The notes beneath the pieces are model-generated. The model saw only the letters and a program-made list of their open reading frames with translations, ran no database searches and was not told the origin of the DNA. The position numbers were made by a program, and so were the translations under genes. From Moniliophthora roreri (taxonomy: Eukaryota > Basidiomycota > Agaricomycetes > Agaricales > Marasmiaceae), in the NCBI GenBank assembly GCA_001466705.2, contig LATX02000180.1, forward strand, positions 62,001 to 126,000: DNA of 64,000 bases, in the 5' to 3' direction. Shown here one piece after another: positions 1 to 10,320 of the stretch. How positions within the stretch are numbered: the stretch's first letter is position 1; each line of letters starts with the position of its first letter.

Positions 1-432
1 CTCATGGATTCATATTCAGTTGTCCTTGACAAACACTACTAGATGTAGAACACGCTTCATTAACCTGACATCTTCATAATCCTCAGGCTGTCGATGTTGC
101 TGGTCAGCCGGCAAGCCCCATGCAATATCTGGCTTCCAGGTATATATTATCACCAGTACGGTTGGATACGGAAGAGTACTTCCCCTGTACTCACAATTTA
201 GAAGACTCTGTCGTTCTAAAGAAGAATCCTGGCCTGGGAGAAGGAGGATAAGATGAACGTCGAGTATATTTGTACATGGAAGTGTCCGTAATATCATTTT
301 TCGTTCACGTATTTTATCTGAACGAGTTGCTCGACGTTGGGTTAGGGGTTGATGATATAAGGAGAGCCTCTTCGCTTTTGCTTTCTTCGCATTCCTCGCA
401 CTCCTAGACCTATCACCCTGAGTTGTTCAATT
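1..432. other. Upstream region, no gene supported
   Basis: This stretch lies 5' of the first gene. A 93-codon open frame on the minus strand (16-297) has no recognisable family and no coding-like continuation. Pyrimidine-rich sequence around 370-420 could be the promoter or 5' leader of the gene starting at 433. Confidence 0.4.
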
Positions 433-1703
433 ATGCCGACCTCAGGTTCGCCACGCCATTTCTGTTCCCTGTCATATTATACTTACAAGCCTTGTAGAGC
501 CGCGTACCCCTAGAATTATTAGGAATGGGCGGGATGTCGGCCAACGTCACCCCTACGCCCACTTAGCAGCACTTAGACAAAACATACACCGTCTCCTAGC
601 AATGAAAGCTGGCGAAAGCGTATGGGCTGTCTGCGACCTAGTCCATACAAGCCTATTTCACTCCCTTCGACGACGAAAACTTGGTGGTCCGACGGTGACA
701 GATGAATATCTTGAAGTAAAAACCACGCTCAAAGAGTCTGTGATGGAAACGCTAGAAACTGGGCATCCGGACCTCTGTTTTTCGACGCCGATATGGAGAG
801 ATCAAGGAAAGGGCGTGTGGGGATTCCACAGCAGGGAATCGGCCGAAACCCGCGAAATGATAAACATTGATTGTGGACTTCTGGAGCGGGCAGCCGAAGT
901 TTTAGCTGAGGATGCTTCAGAGGATGCTCCTGAGGAGATGCACAAGGTCTGTCTCCACTACATTGTTCTCAAAACGAGTTCATTTTCCCTTACAGGTTCC
1001 CTTCTTGACAGTACACTATCCTTCTTCTCTACATCATCACCAAAATTCACGAAATGCAACATTACGTTGTTTCCAAAACCCTTCCTTTCGTAGGGAAAAC
1101 CCCCAAGGAGGTGGGTCGCATGTACACAAGTGACATCAATATAGGAGAATCAGGGTTTGGCCTGGAGGAAGAGCTTTTCGGATGTGTCTTTGTGACAGTA
1201 TGGAAGCGAGGGGATGCTGGAAATGTGGATAGGATAGCAAGGCTCACCGGGCTAAAGAGAGTTGATGATGGATTTTTCCATAAGCTTACATTCTACGAAC
1301 TCGGTTTGTCTGGCCCAATACTTCTCTGCCTTGCTTTGACTACTCAACATTGGTTATCCTGATAGGCAAAGATCCCATGTTCGCTATGATCAAATCTTTT
1401 GTTGACAACGTCATTAAGGGGGAGTTTGAAAAGATTCAGCTGCCTGTATTTCAACATCCTTTTCCAGAAAATCTTACAACTATGCTGGCCTCAGATGAAG
1501 TCAGAGGACGTAGTTTGTCAATTACATACGCACCGAGCTATCTTGATGGTAATGAATACCAGCAAGCTGCAGAAGAGAAGGGGGGTCTGGTTGGGCTTGG
1601 GATTACGTGGTTGAATGAGACGGGGGGTTTGGCAGAAGACGAGTGCTTGGGGGGACCTTATCGTTGCATCCCCGACTCGGGAGATGACGCCAGACTTTCT
1701 TGA
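433..1703 (+). CDS. Hypothetical protein with HEMQH motif (363 aa, four exons)
   Basis: I do not recognise the family. Exons are 433-445, 498-946, 1012-1303 and 1366-1703; the lengths sum to 1092 nt, giving 363 residues. The first exon is 13 nt (four codons plus one base). I chose the ATG at 433 because the frame stays open upstream of the ATG at 602 with protein-like sequence (HPYAHLAALRQNIHRLLAMK) and splices cleanly to it. Residues 155-172 form a hydrophobic helix followed by H167-E-M-Q-H171, which fits the HEXXH zinc-site pattern of metallopeptidases, but no third ligand is identified. Residues 200-330 are mixed alpha/beta-like. No signal peptide is seen. A zinc peptidase-like role is only an inference from one motif. 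Confidence 0.7.
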
Positions 1704-1925
1704 TTCCACTTGCGTTGTGTTCCCCATGTGTCATGTCGGATGTTCTATATATTGATGTAGCAATTGTAATGGAAGGAGTGTGGTGTGTTCACCAAGCTTT
1801 AGCCTCCCCATGCGATTGACCGATTAGGAGCAGTTACAAGGATACTCCTCTGGAAGAGAAATTAATACTAAATAGAAGCTAATGAATATCTCAAAGGTAG
1901 GAATCAGAGTATTATACACTGTAGT

Positions 1926-3560
1926 CTAATGATTATGCCTATTGACATACCTCATAAATACACAAAGCTCGGCGTCACGAAAGTATTGTAATGAAGTAAA
2001 GCAGTCTCTTTGGAAGCCCAGGGCTAGGGAAAACGAAGGGTGATTTGTGCGTGCTAGCCTGAGGAAGCCAATGAGACAACAGTGCCTGCAACAGCGCATC
2101 ATGGGGCAGATTCTTGGCGGGTACAACAAGGTGTAAGGTTGGTGAATTGAGGAAGAAAATGTGCAGTAGTCGGGGCCTGGTAATTGACAGTGAGGCGCTC
2201 GAAACCTTAGAAGGCTTCGGGTATAAGTTGTTCGTGATCTTGGTGAATGTCCTGTTGAACGAGCAGGACGCGCAGCGAAGGCAACAACTCGAGCTACGAG
2301 ATAAGCTGGCGATCCATTGTTGAGAGGAATTTGAGGTGGAGAGATGTGAATGGGCACGACGAACGTAGTAGGAAGTTGGTGAATAGGTTTACATCCCATT
2401 CCAGTTGCACAGTGAGTTGGGGTAACGTCATATGACATATAACGCGGGACAGATATTCGTGCTCTATTGCGTGCACTGAGAGACGACGGATTGTAGAGGA
2501 GTGGAAGTGATCAGGAACTCTGTCGCTCTCTTAGTCGTCGTCCATTGTTCCGACGTACAACCTTTCGAGACTCGAGCAACGCGATAGAATATTAAAAGCG
2601 TTGTCAACCGAAAACGAGCAGTCCAATGTCGTGCTCGTTATCTGGTGCCAGGAAAGAACGATCCCTCTTGTTAAAGCATCTCCAGGCCGAAGACTGATTG
2701 AGGTCCAATCGGGGCAAAGTTCGAGCGTGTCCCAAGGTGTAGTGTCGCCAACATCATCCTGGCCGTCGGTATCGAGAGATATATCTGAGGATGGGGTAGT
2801 CTTCCTCCCGGGGATCGAGAGGAGTGATCGTAAAGGATCATATGCATAGTCCGCAGCTGCGAACACCGTCAGTGGTGAGTGCTGAATCAGCGCTTCAAGC
2901 ATTTTCCTCGCATCTTCCATTCGAAATCGAAGCCTAGAGTATTTAGCTTTGACTTCGAAGGGACGAATTTCGAGCGCTCGAGGAAAATCTGCGTGAGATA
3001 GGGCAATAGTTGGCACTCTTCGACCCAGCAAACAAACTCAATTTCTGTGGATGCCCATAATCATGGAGCAGCTATGGCTAGCTCACGCCAGTAACCACAT
3101 AAGGCAGACAGTGTCATGGTCGGGGATGGTACGGATAGATGAAGTTCATTCACGTCACGAATGATTTCGTGAGAGTCTCTTGTGGCAACCGATGGATGGG
3201 AGCCTTTTCTTTTTGTCTCGAGGGCAAGGATAGCGGTCTTGAGCCTACTAATTTCGACCTGGTACTCCTTCGATTCTGCTTCGACATCTAGCAGTAACCG
3301 CGTGATTATATGTCGATGGGAGGATGAGATGGAAGCGCGAAAAAAAGGATTGAGAGAAGTGGACCAAGTCGCGAATGGTATTATACCCGGGTATTCTGGA
3401 AGATGCTGAATCCGTAGCAGAAGACGCTTGAGAATCCATTGGGACTCGACTGGTAAAAAGAACTTGGGGGATAAATACAATATTCTCGTATACACAGAAG
3501 TTTAGTACTTACCTGATATTAGACGAGCACGGTGACGGGAGTTAAAGTGAAAGATTAGAG
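1926..3560 (-). pseudogene. F-box family pseudogene, broken copy of the 10321 gene
   Basis: Read on the minus strand, successive frames match the intact F-box protein at 10321-11949 in order. A coiled-coil segment near 3290-3220 (YQVEISRLKTAILALE) matches FQVEISRLQTAILALE. MTLSALCGYWREL near 3110 matches MTLSAVCGKWREL. A SWHQIT...NILSRCSSLERL segment near 2540-2660 matches LPWQQIT...RILSHCPSLRQL. FLLRSSCPFTSLHLK near 2330-2370 and an ALLQALLSHWLP-like tail near 2060 match the C-terminal part. The F-box core between the coiled coil and the MTLSA segment is missing and several frame changes are needed, so this is a decayed paralogue. It faces away from the first gene and head-to-head with ssr4. 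Confidence 0.75.
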
Positions 3561-3592
3561 ACGCTCGACCTTGCGCTTCAACCGCGACCACC

Positions 3593-4832
3593 ATGCAAGC
3601 CCCTGCCGACCCCCCAGTCCTCCGTCATCCAGATAACTTTGGCGTTCACCGTGAAGTCAATCTCGAAGCCGCAACCAATATGCTCATTCGCGCCCTCACC
3701 ATGATCCAAAATACACCTTTTACATGGACTTTTATCGACAAACCTCCCGAGGGACAAGTCTACCTTATATATTTGACTCAACCACAGCACGGGTTCCCAA
3801 ATGATGGTATACGTTGGCAGGAGATGGAAACAAAGTATGTTGTTCCCGTTGGGGGTGGGCAGCGCGTGAGTTCATTGTTTCAGATTTATGTGTCTATTGG
3901 GAGGGGCTAACGGGTAAACACAGGAATTGGAAGTCCATGAAAGTAAATTCGGCTTCATCCCAGGCGCAGATAATGCTGCATGGCGTCTGCGTAGGCGGTA
4001 TCGTCTTCTCAAAGGAGGGCATCCGAATGTTTATCTTGTACATTACACGAGAGGGAATAATGCTCGTATGTCTTTTCGTCCTTTTCTTCCTCGTCGCGGC
4101 GCATCTGACGCAATGCAGAGATAATGCCTTCCCTAATGAACCAACCCGTCCGAGCTTACCCTCTCCGACACCTTACAGACCCACCGGTGTACGTCGCTGG
4201 TGAGAAGATGGGCCAAAAGGTCTTCCCACCGGGAGGTGGTGGTATACCCATGAATTTCAACCAACAGCAACAGATGTTGGGACAGCAGAATAATAGTATG
4301 GAGATGCTTGAGCGTAGGAGGCAGACGGAGAGGCAAAGGGCTGGGAGTACTGCGGTGAGTTGCGCGTCTGTTATTCATTCTTTGAGTCCTGACTCTAGCG
4401 TCTGTTGCAGAGACCACCAATGATGGACGAAGATTCTGGTGATGAAGGAGAGATGTTATCAACAAAAACGCTCGCCATGACGCGGTACAAGCGGAATCAT
4501 GATCTTATGAATGAAGTGTTTTATCGTGCCGCCTTTGGTATGTCGCCTTTACCTTTTCTTCCTTTCCCAACTATATATTGAAATACTACACCCGAAGGCG
4601 AGAAAAATAAACCACTTGCACCTGCACCGTACAAAAGTACTTTTGACAAGGCCGAGCTGGATGAGAGATGCGTACGTTTCTTACATCCTCCTGAATCCTC
4701 ATACTCAAAAACGATGGTGCACAGGCTCAATTGGCGGCTGAAATCGAAACGCTTAAACAAAAACCAAAGCCAGTCAAGTGGAGGCCTAGAGCTGCATCAA
4801 TGACGATGTCGACAGAGAATATTCCGGTGTAA
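3593..4832 (+). CDS. ssr4: SWI/SNF and RSC chromatin-remodelling complex subunit Ssr4
   Basis: Ssr4 is a fungal-specific subunit of the SWI/SNF and RSC nucleosome remodellers, acting in the nucleus. Exons are 3593-3865, 3924-4065, 4119-4354, 4411-4537, 4598-4671 and 4725-4832, giving 319 residues. The N-terminal domain (about residues 15-140) has the family pattern: a conserved helix then TPFTWTFIDKPPEGQVYLIY, followed by WRLRRRYRLLKGGHPNVYLVHY. The middle is glutamine- and glycine-rich (residues 165-200), followed by an acidic SGDEGE patch and MTRYKRNHDLMNEVFYRAAFG, the second conserved block. Length is on the short side for the family. The gene is head-to-head with the F-box pseudogene and convergent with the cyclin gene. 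Confidence 0.9.
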
Positions 4833-5602
4833 ATATATCTATTCTATATGTACTTGTTACGGATTGGTCTTGATTCTTCAGAAGAATATCTCTTCAATCG
4901 AGGGTGATACAGAGTCCCGGAATGTCGAACGGTGTCCCCAGGTGGTAAAACCCAAGATACGGTTCGTTGATTCGCGATGTGCGTTGGCGCCGTAGAAAGG
5001 TAACCCTCCAGCAATTTCGTCCATGCATTTGGTATTCATTTTACATTATAAGGTATGGCGATGAATACTTACTGTGATATATACATGAACCGCGAAAGAC
5101 AGTCCCGATCAATTATATAACAAATCGAAAGCGAAGGAAAACATGCGGTGCACGGAATCGTGATGTATTGGGTAATGGGTTCTAATGGTAGCGGTCCTGC
5201 CTGTAGATAACGTCGACGACGAAAGAAACGCGAAAGCCATGGGACATGGGTAGGGCGGCAATGAAAGGAAGACGAGGTGGAGAAGGTAGGCTGTCAAAAG
5301 AACCACGGTGATGCACGAAGGCATGATAATTATAACATAAAAAGGACGCTGGATTATGAAGGAACAGAACATGAGGTACAGTTTTTGCTTGGTCCTTGTA
5401 CGTTGTGCGTTGATTGTCGATTGGAGATGCGAGACATGGGGTAGTGATAGAACATGGGAGTGGACGTGCGGTAGTATACGATTGCCGATGATAATGAGGT
5501 GAAGAGGATAATCATAAAGCGTGGACCGTCGAATGGATAGAGAATCAAGATACACAGGATAGATCGTTGACGACACTCGCGAAGATGGAGTCATAGGGTT
5601 GA
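4833..5602. other. Intergenic 3' regions between convergent ssr4 and cyclin genes
   Basis: This 770-bp stretch lies between the stop codons of two convergent genes and is expected to carry both 3' UTRs. A 161-codon open frame on the minus strand (5109-5594) is low-complexity, runs in the direction of the cyclin 3' UTR and resembles nothing I know. I see no RNA gene or repeat. Confidence 0.5.
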
Positions 5603-7558
5603 CTATGACTCGTACGTGACCTGAAGAGCGACAAGCTCTGCCTCTTCCTGGTCAGCTTTAAGCTCCTCTTCGGCACGGAGTGCGCGAATTTCTGCTTTGA
5701 GGCCAGGAACCTCAGCAGCCAAATCGACCTGTGTTCCCTCTGCCCAACGTTGGGTAGCCCAGCGCCTCAGGAAGACACTAACCTGAAGCGCGAAACGTGA
5801 GCAGATGAATTATCAGGAACTTGAGGGGGAAAGCTACCTTGAGGTACCGTTTACGGGCGTATTTTTTGTAGAACGATTCGTGTTTAACAGGCTTCAGGAT
5901 GTAGTTGAGCATCAAGTTCGCTGTTGGGATTAACGAGCTCTCTGCATAACCAGAGTAGTGGGCAAGGTTCGGTGTCTATAGAGCAATATTTAGAGGAATG
6001 GCATCGGCACAGAGAATCAACGAAGACTTGCCCATGTCTCATTTCCTATCGACAACCTTGCTAACCACATAGCGGCGGCAGCCAGTAGACTCGGTGGGGT
6101 AGCGATGAGACGCCACTCCAAACACGCGATCTCGAGAAGATACTTGGCTAGTGTGCGAGCCTTCACATTATAGTCGTCTGCTTTACTGACCCGTCGGAGA
6201 AAATGAACAGGGTTGGCAAAGTTGACGTTGTAGTCCAACGTTTTGAGAATGTATTTTTCTGCGTTGAACACGTCGGAAAGCGTGTAAGACGCCTCAGTTT
6301 GAGCCAAGAACTCTTGGGCTGAAGGACACACGATCTCTTCGACTTTTGCAGCAAGGAACATGCACGTTACGCCGACGAGTTGCAAGCGAGCTAATGACAC
6401 CACTCGTGCAGAAAGGAAACGGTCAATGAGGTTGAGGCAAAGGAATAGTGTTTCGGGGAGCAGACGGAATCTTTCCTGCAACTCGATAAGCCAGTCAGAT
6501 AGGATACCTCTCATGGCCCAGCCAAGGTCCTTCTGATTCGCCATGTAATTTGGATTTGGCATAGTCGTTATCTGTCGAAGGTATCTTAGTAGGACAAAAG
6601 GAAGAAAACAGATAATAGAAAACCTACTTCTATCTGTCGGAAGTAGTTGAAAATCTCCACAACATACTCGCTCACCATCAGCGGATCTCCACTGTCGTCG
6701 GCATCAAGGTCATCCCACTCGTCGCCATTAGGGTCAGCTTCCGGCTCGTCGTCCAAAACGTTAGCCTGCTTGACATCCTCTTCGTCCTCAACAGCTTCTT
6801 GTTCGTCCAACTCGGGAGCATCCGAAGTCCTGGGTTTTTTGAAGACGCGACCTGCTTCAAGCTCGTCCTCTATGTGTGGCTGGGTGGAGTGTGTGGAATG
6901 ACGTGGTTTACGAAGATCACGCTCGTCTGCTAACGACTTGCGGATAGTAAGCGACGGAATAACGGGTTGTGATTGATGAGGAGGGTCGACGACCATCGCA
7001 TTGTCATCCATAGTCTGAACCGCATCATCGTCTTCTGCTTCGACGACCTCTTCTAAAGCATCGTCCTTAGCAACAACAATCTTGCTCTTCGCAGACTGAC
7101 GAGTATTGGCGACAGTGCGTTGAAGAGGTTGACGTGATGTGATGGTCTTCGACTTATTAATTACGACTCCATCGAATTTGTGAACAATTTCCTTCTCCTT
7201 CCCCTTGCCACTGGCGCCAGTCCGATTCACCAAAGCTGTAACCTCGCCGAGAGCCTCCCGTTTTCGCTTTGCTGCTGGGTGATCTGCCTTGACATCACTT
7301 GTGACAGCGATTTTTGCTCGTGAAGCTACTGTTGCACCCGTAACCCGCCCAATCACGCCGTTCATGGCAGCATTCGAGACCAATGAAGGAGGTTTCGCGC
7401 GGGTGTTGATTCGTGAAGGCCGAGCGTTTGCATTTTCGGGATCTTTGGCAGTCGTAGTACGAGTTGTGCGTAGAACGCGACGTGTCTGAAATACAGGAAA
7501 TGAGCGAGACTGAAGCATGGCGAGCACCGCAGATACTCACAGGTACAGCAGTAGACAT
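5603..7558 (-). CDS. G2/mitotic B-type cyclin
   Basis: This is the regulatory subunit of the mitotic cyclin-dependent kinase. Exons in coding order are 7541-7558, 6628-7485, 6032-6571, 5838-5975 and 5603-5782, giving 577 residues. The N-terminal region (1-270) is basic then acidic and carries a destruction box at R82-E-A-L-G-E-V-T, the signal for APC/C ubiquitylation. The cyclin box starts near 300 with MPNPNYMANQKDLGWAMRGI and DWLIELQERF; the C-terminal cyclin fold includes HYSGYAE and the Y-KKYA-KRYL motif. A coiled, glutamate-rich tail follows. The third intron (5976-6031) uses a GC donor (GCAAGT). Translation starts at the ATG at 7558, six codons before the first intron, because no other in-frame ATG precedes TRRVLRTT. 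Confidence 0.93.
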
Positions 7559-7722
7559 CGAGCTCAGCTTCACTGGTGGTCAAAGAACAGAATTAATGAA
7601 AGGAGTGAAGGTGAAGGTCGTGAGCAGGTTACACTCGTGCCAAAATCGGAAAAAGTTAAGTTGTAAACATCACATGACCCAGTTGTGGCCAAACAGGCGC
7701 AAAGGATCGTGTCGCGCTAGAT

Positions 7723-7743
7723 CACGTGTAGGTGTTTCACGTG
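7723..7743. promoter_or_regulatory. Pair of CACGTG E-boxes upstream of the cyclin gene
   Basis: Two perfect CACGTG palindromes lie at 7723-7728 and 7738-7743, 15 bp apart (start to start), about 165-185 bp upstream of the cyclin start codon. CACGTG is the core site of basic helix-loop-helix factors. The spacing of one and a half helical turns is seen directly; a role in cyclin transcription is inferred. Confidence 0.4.
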
Positions 7744-7829
7744 GGTCTTAGCTCGTCGTCCGTTCCACCATGTACTTAAAGTTTCTTCTCGTCGTGTATC
7801 AGCGCATTGAAGTCTGCATTTGAGCAAGG

Positions 7830-9835
7830 ATCATTCTATCGTTAGTTTTAAATCCTCAAGTTTTCTGCTCGACGATCATGCTTATGCCTGGATGTTTAGA
7901 TCGGTAGTAGGATTGTTCGATGCCATTATTCTTCCCTGGGAGCAAGCAACATGCCTTATAAAGGACTTTCCTCCCCAGATCAAGTCATCCGTAGATGTTC
8001 GTTCTTCCTTAACGTCGGAAAACTCGAAGCTGCCGCGAGCGGTCTCTGTTCATCTACGGTCCACACGATTGGGAGTCTATTCATTTTGCCATTTATCAAG
8101 GCCCCTCATTTATCTTCTCTGAAGGTATCCGGTGCAACTGTTCTCTCGCTCATTTGGAGGCACGACACAGGACTGCCACTGGCCAGACGAGCGTTTTCTC
8201 ACATTCTTTCACAGCACGAAGCTGCAGAAAATGCAAAATCCAAATTGTGGATGAATTGTGAGAATTCATATCAATATAGCCGGAATTTGAGCACAATATG
8301 ACACCCTGTAAATTGTTTCAAATGTCCCAGAAAACACAAGGCAATCCATCACAATACGAGCGACAATTTACATGAAATTTCCAACAATATTTGCTATAGA
8401 ATTCTCGACAATATGACCAGAATGTACCCGCGCAGGTGAACCTGCCTCATCCTGAATCCAAGGAGCGTTTCGCGATCTACTCCACCGATAGCATTCCTAC
8501 GTATCTAAACGACTTGACAATTTCTGATGAATGTTTACACTGAATGCAAGTACCACCTATCGAAGCGCGTATCAGCGCCTTTTATGATATCAAAGACTGT
8601 ACGAGCGACTCACCATTACTGCCCGCACCCTGTCGTTAAATAATCCCTACCAACCCATCCGCGTAGTCACACTCCTAAGGAGACAAAAATTCAGCTTGTG
8701 TTACGGCGGACATGAATAACACGGACAGTGTACCAAAGTTGACCCGAGTAATGACTGCGAGCAACGAAGTACACAGAATGATTTTCAAGCAGTCGAAATA
8801 CCGGATGCCTCATCGTAGCCTTGTGAATAAGAAACCGTTTTCCGGAATGTGGAAGGGGCTTAGCCTGTGGATTTATCAATGGCTAGATTGATGATCTAGG
8901 GTGATTGGACTCACCGCGACCTTGAAATTGACTATTTGCACTAATATCAGACCTTCAACCCACCAATTGCAGATTCGGCCGTTCGTTGGAGAGAAAGCGC
9001 GTCGAAGCCGTCAGCCTTCGATCTGTAAGTCAGTAAGGCAAAGACAGAGCATGACTCCCATGAATAACTCACTATAGATGACTCAGGGATTACCCTGAAA
9101 TGGCAAGGCTGAGTGACTAGGATAGGTACGGTGTTGCGCGTCGACGCGTCAACATGGTGGTGTTAGGAGAAGGGATGATGACGTGACGTGGCAACAATCA
9201 CAACTTGGCGACTTGAAATCGAGACCCAAATTCCGGGAATATTCTCTCGTTTTGTCGAGCTCTTAGAAATCTTTGACAATTTGGCATAATACAGCGAACG
9301 GTCTGGAAATTTTCATAGATTTCGCTTGTTTTCCGGAATTTACTAAAATATGAAAAATCAAAATTCTGCGGCTTCGTGCTGTGTTTCCCGCGATCACCCT
9401 CACTTCATCCGAAGTGGGGTTCCGATCAGAGACATGCAGCTCTTGTTGCATTCCGACTTTGCGCATCCTTCACCTGTGGGAGTGCACATTTGGCAGGGTG
9501 TTGAGCTGGCCAGGAAATCATCTTGTCACTAAAACCTTATTGAATCGTCTCCAAGTGGACTATACAGGAATAGCCCTGAGCCGGTTCTTACTTCCACGGC
9601 TAAGCAACCTCGAATTACACGTCCTCGATGACGGTCTCGCACACGAGGCGTTATTGCAGATGCTATCCTCTCGATTACGTTCGGACTCGACGCGTGCTTC
9701 ACAGGTTGAGATTGATCATCTGTAGTTGTTCTCCCTGGTTGTTGTTGGAGAGATGTCGAGAGATCCCGGTCCAGAATTCTTCAATTCTCTGCAGAACCTC
9801 GGTGAATTTGGACTGCGTGCTACTACCCTTTGGAC
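7830..9835 (+). pseudogene. F-box family relic split by an insertion
   Basis: Two halves match the C-terminal half of the intact F-box protein at 10321-11949. The left half (about 7915-8209) contains ILPWEQAT, LPFIKAPHLSSLKVSG and TGLPLARRAFSHIL, matching LLPWQQIT, LPYLMAPQLTSIGIQG and LTGFLARSS. The right half (9364 to about 9835) begins ILRLRAVFPAITLTSSE, matching ILRLQWLPITDTQTT, then IPTLRILHLWECT, LLNRLQVDYTG, LPRLSNLELHV and EALLQMLSSR. The frame changes several times in the left half and the N-terminal half including the F-box is absent. About 1.15 kb of unrelated DNA separates the halves. The copy is a tandem paralogue of the intact gene 500 bp downstream. Confidence 0.75.
8210..9383. 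mobile_element. Non-coding insertion bounded by a 20-bp inverted repeat
   Basis: The sequence at 8210-8229 (CACAGCACGAAGCTGCAGAA) recurs in inverted orientation at 9364-9383 with 19 of 20 identities. Between them lies about 1.13 kb with no coding potential. The block interrupts the F-box relic exactly between residues matching SITI and LRLQ. A short ATTCT direct repeat (in ACATTCTT on the left and AAATTCTG on the right) could be the target duplication. The right inverted-repeat arm also reads as F-box coding sequence, so the left arm may be an inverted copy of target DNA rather than a true transposon end. Confidence 0.45.
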
Positions 9836-10320
9836 TTGCAAACTCGAGTAATCACTGAATGTTCAATAATGCTTCGTTTCTTGAAGTCGATGCTCACTTA
9901 CAGTACCGTATATTACCATGTACGACATTGCTTAAATGCCATCGCTAGATACGAACTACTCTTTTTGTGTCATAAATTCTGCCAGAAATCGCGCGAAAAT
10001 AAAACGAAGAATCTGTGAAACTTAAAGTTCGACACGCGTTTTCTTTTCACGTGTAGAGTACGAGGCGGCGTGACGTTCATTCCATCGGTCTCCGTCCAGC
10101 ACTATCCCCAGCACTTGTTTTTCGGCCTTCACATCCTAAACCCCATATTCCTTGTATCGGGGCGAACAATTTCCTTTTTTCGGTCTCTGGCGCTGTCGTA
10201 TTTTTAGTCTTTGAGGCTTCAGGCGAGACTTGGCTCTCGAAGCTGTAAATTTTTCGCTATCAAAGTGCAAGTCTGGTTCATTTACGCGTCTATTCATGCT
10301 GACTCGTCAATCACAGCGTA

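Noticed and set aside
16..297. 93-codon minus-strand frame at the left edge
   Set aside because: No family, no splice continuation and no composition signal.
5109..5594. 161-codon minus-strand frame
   Set aside because: Lies in the 3' UTR of the cyclin gene and has no recognisable features.
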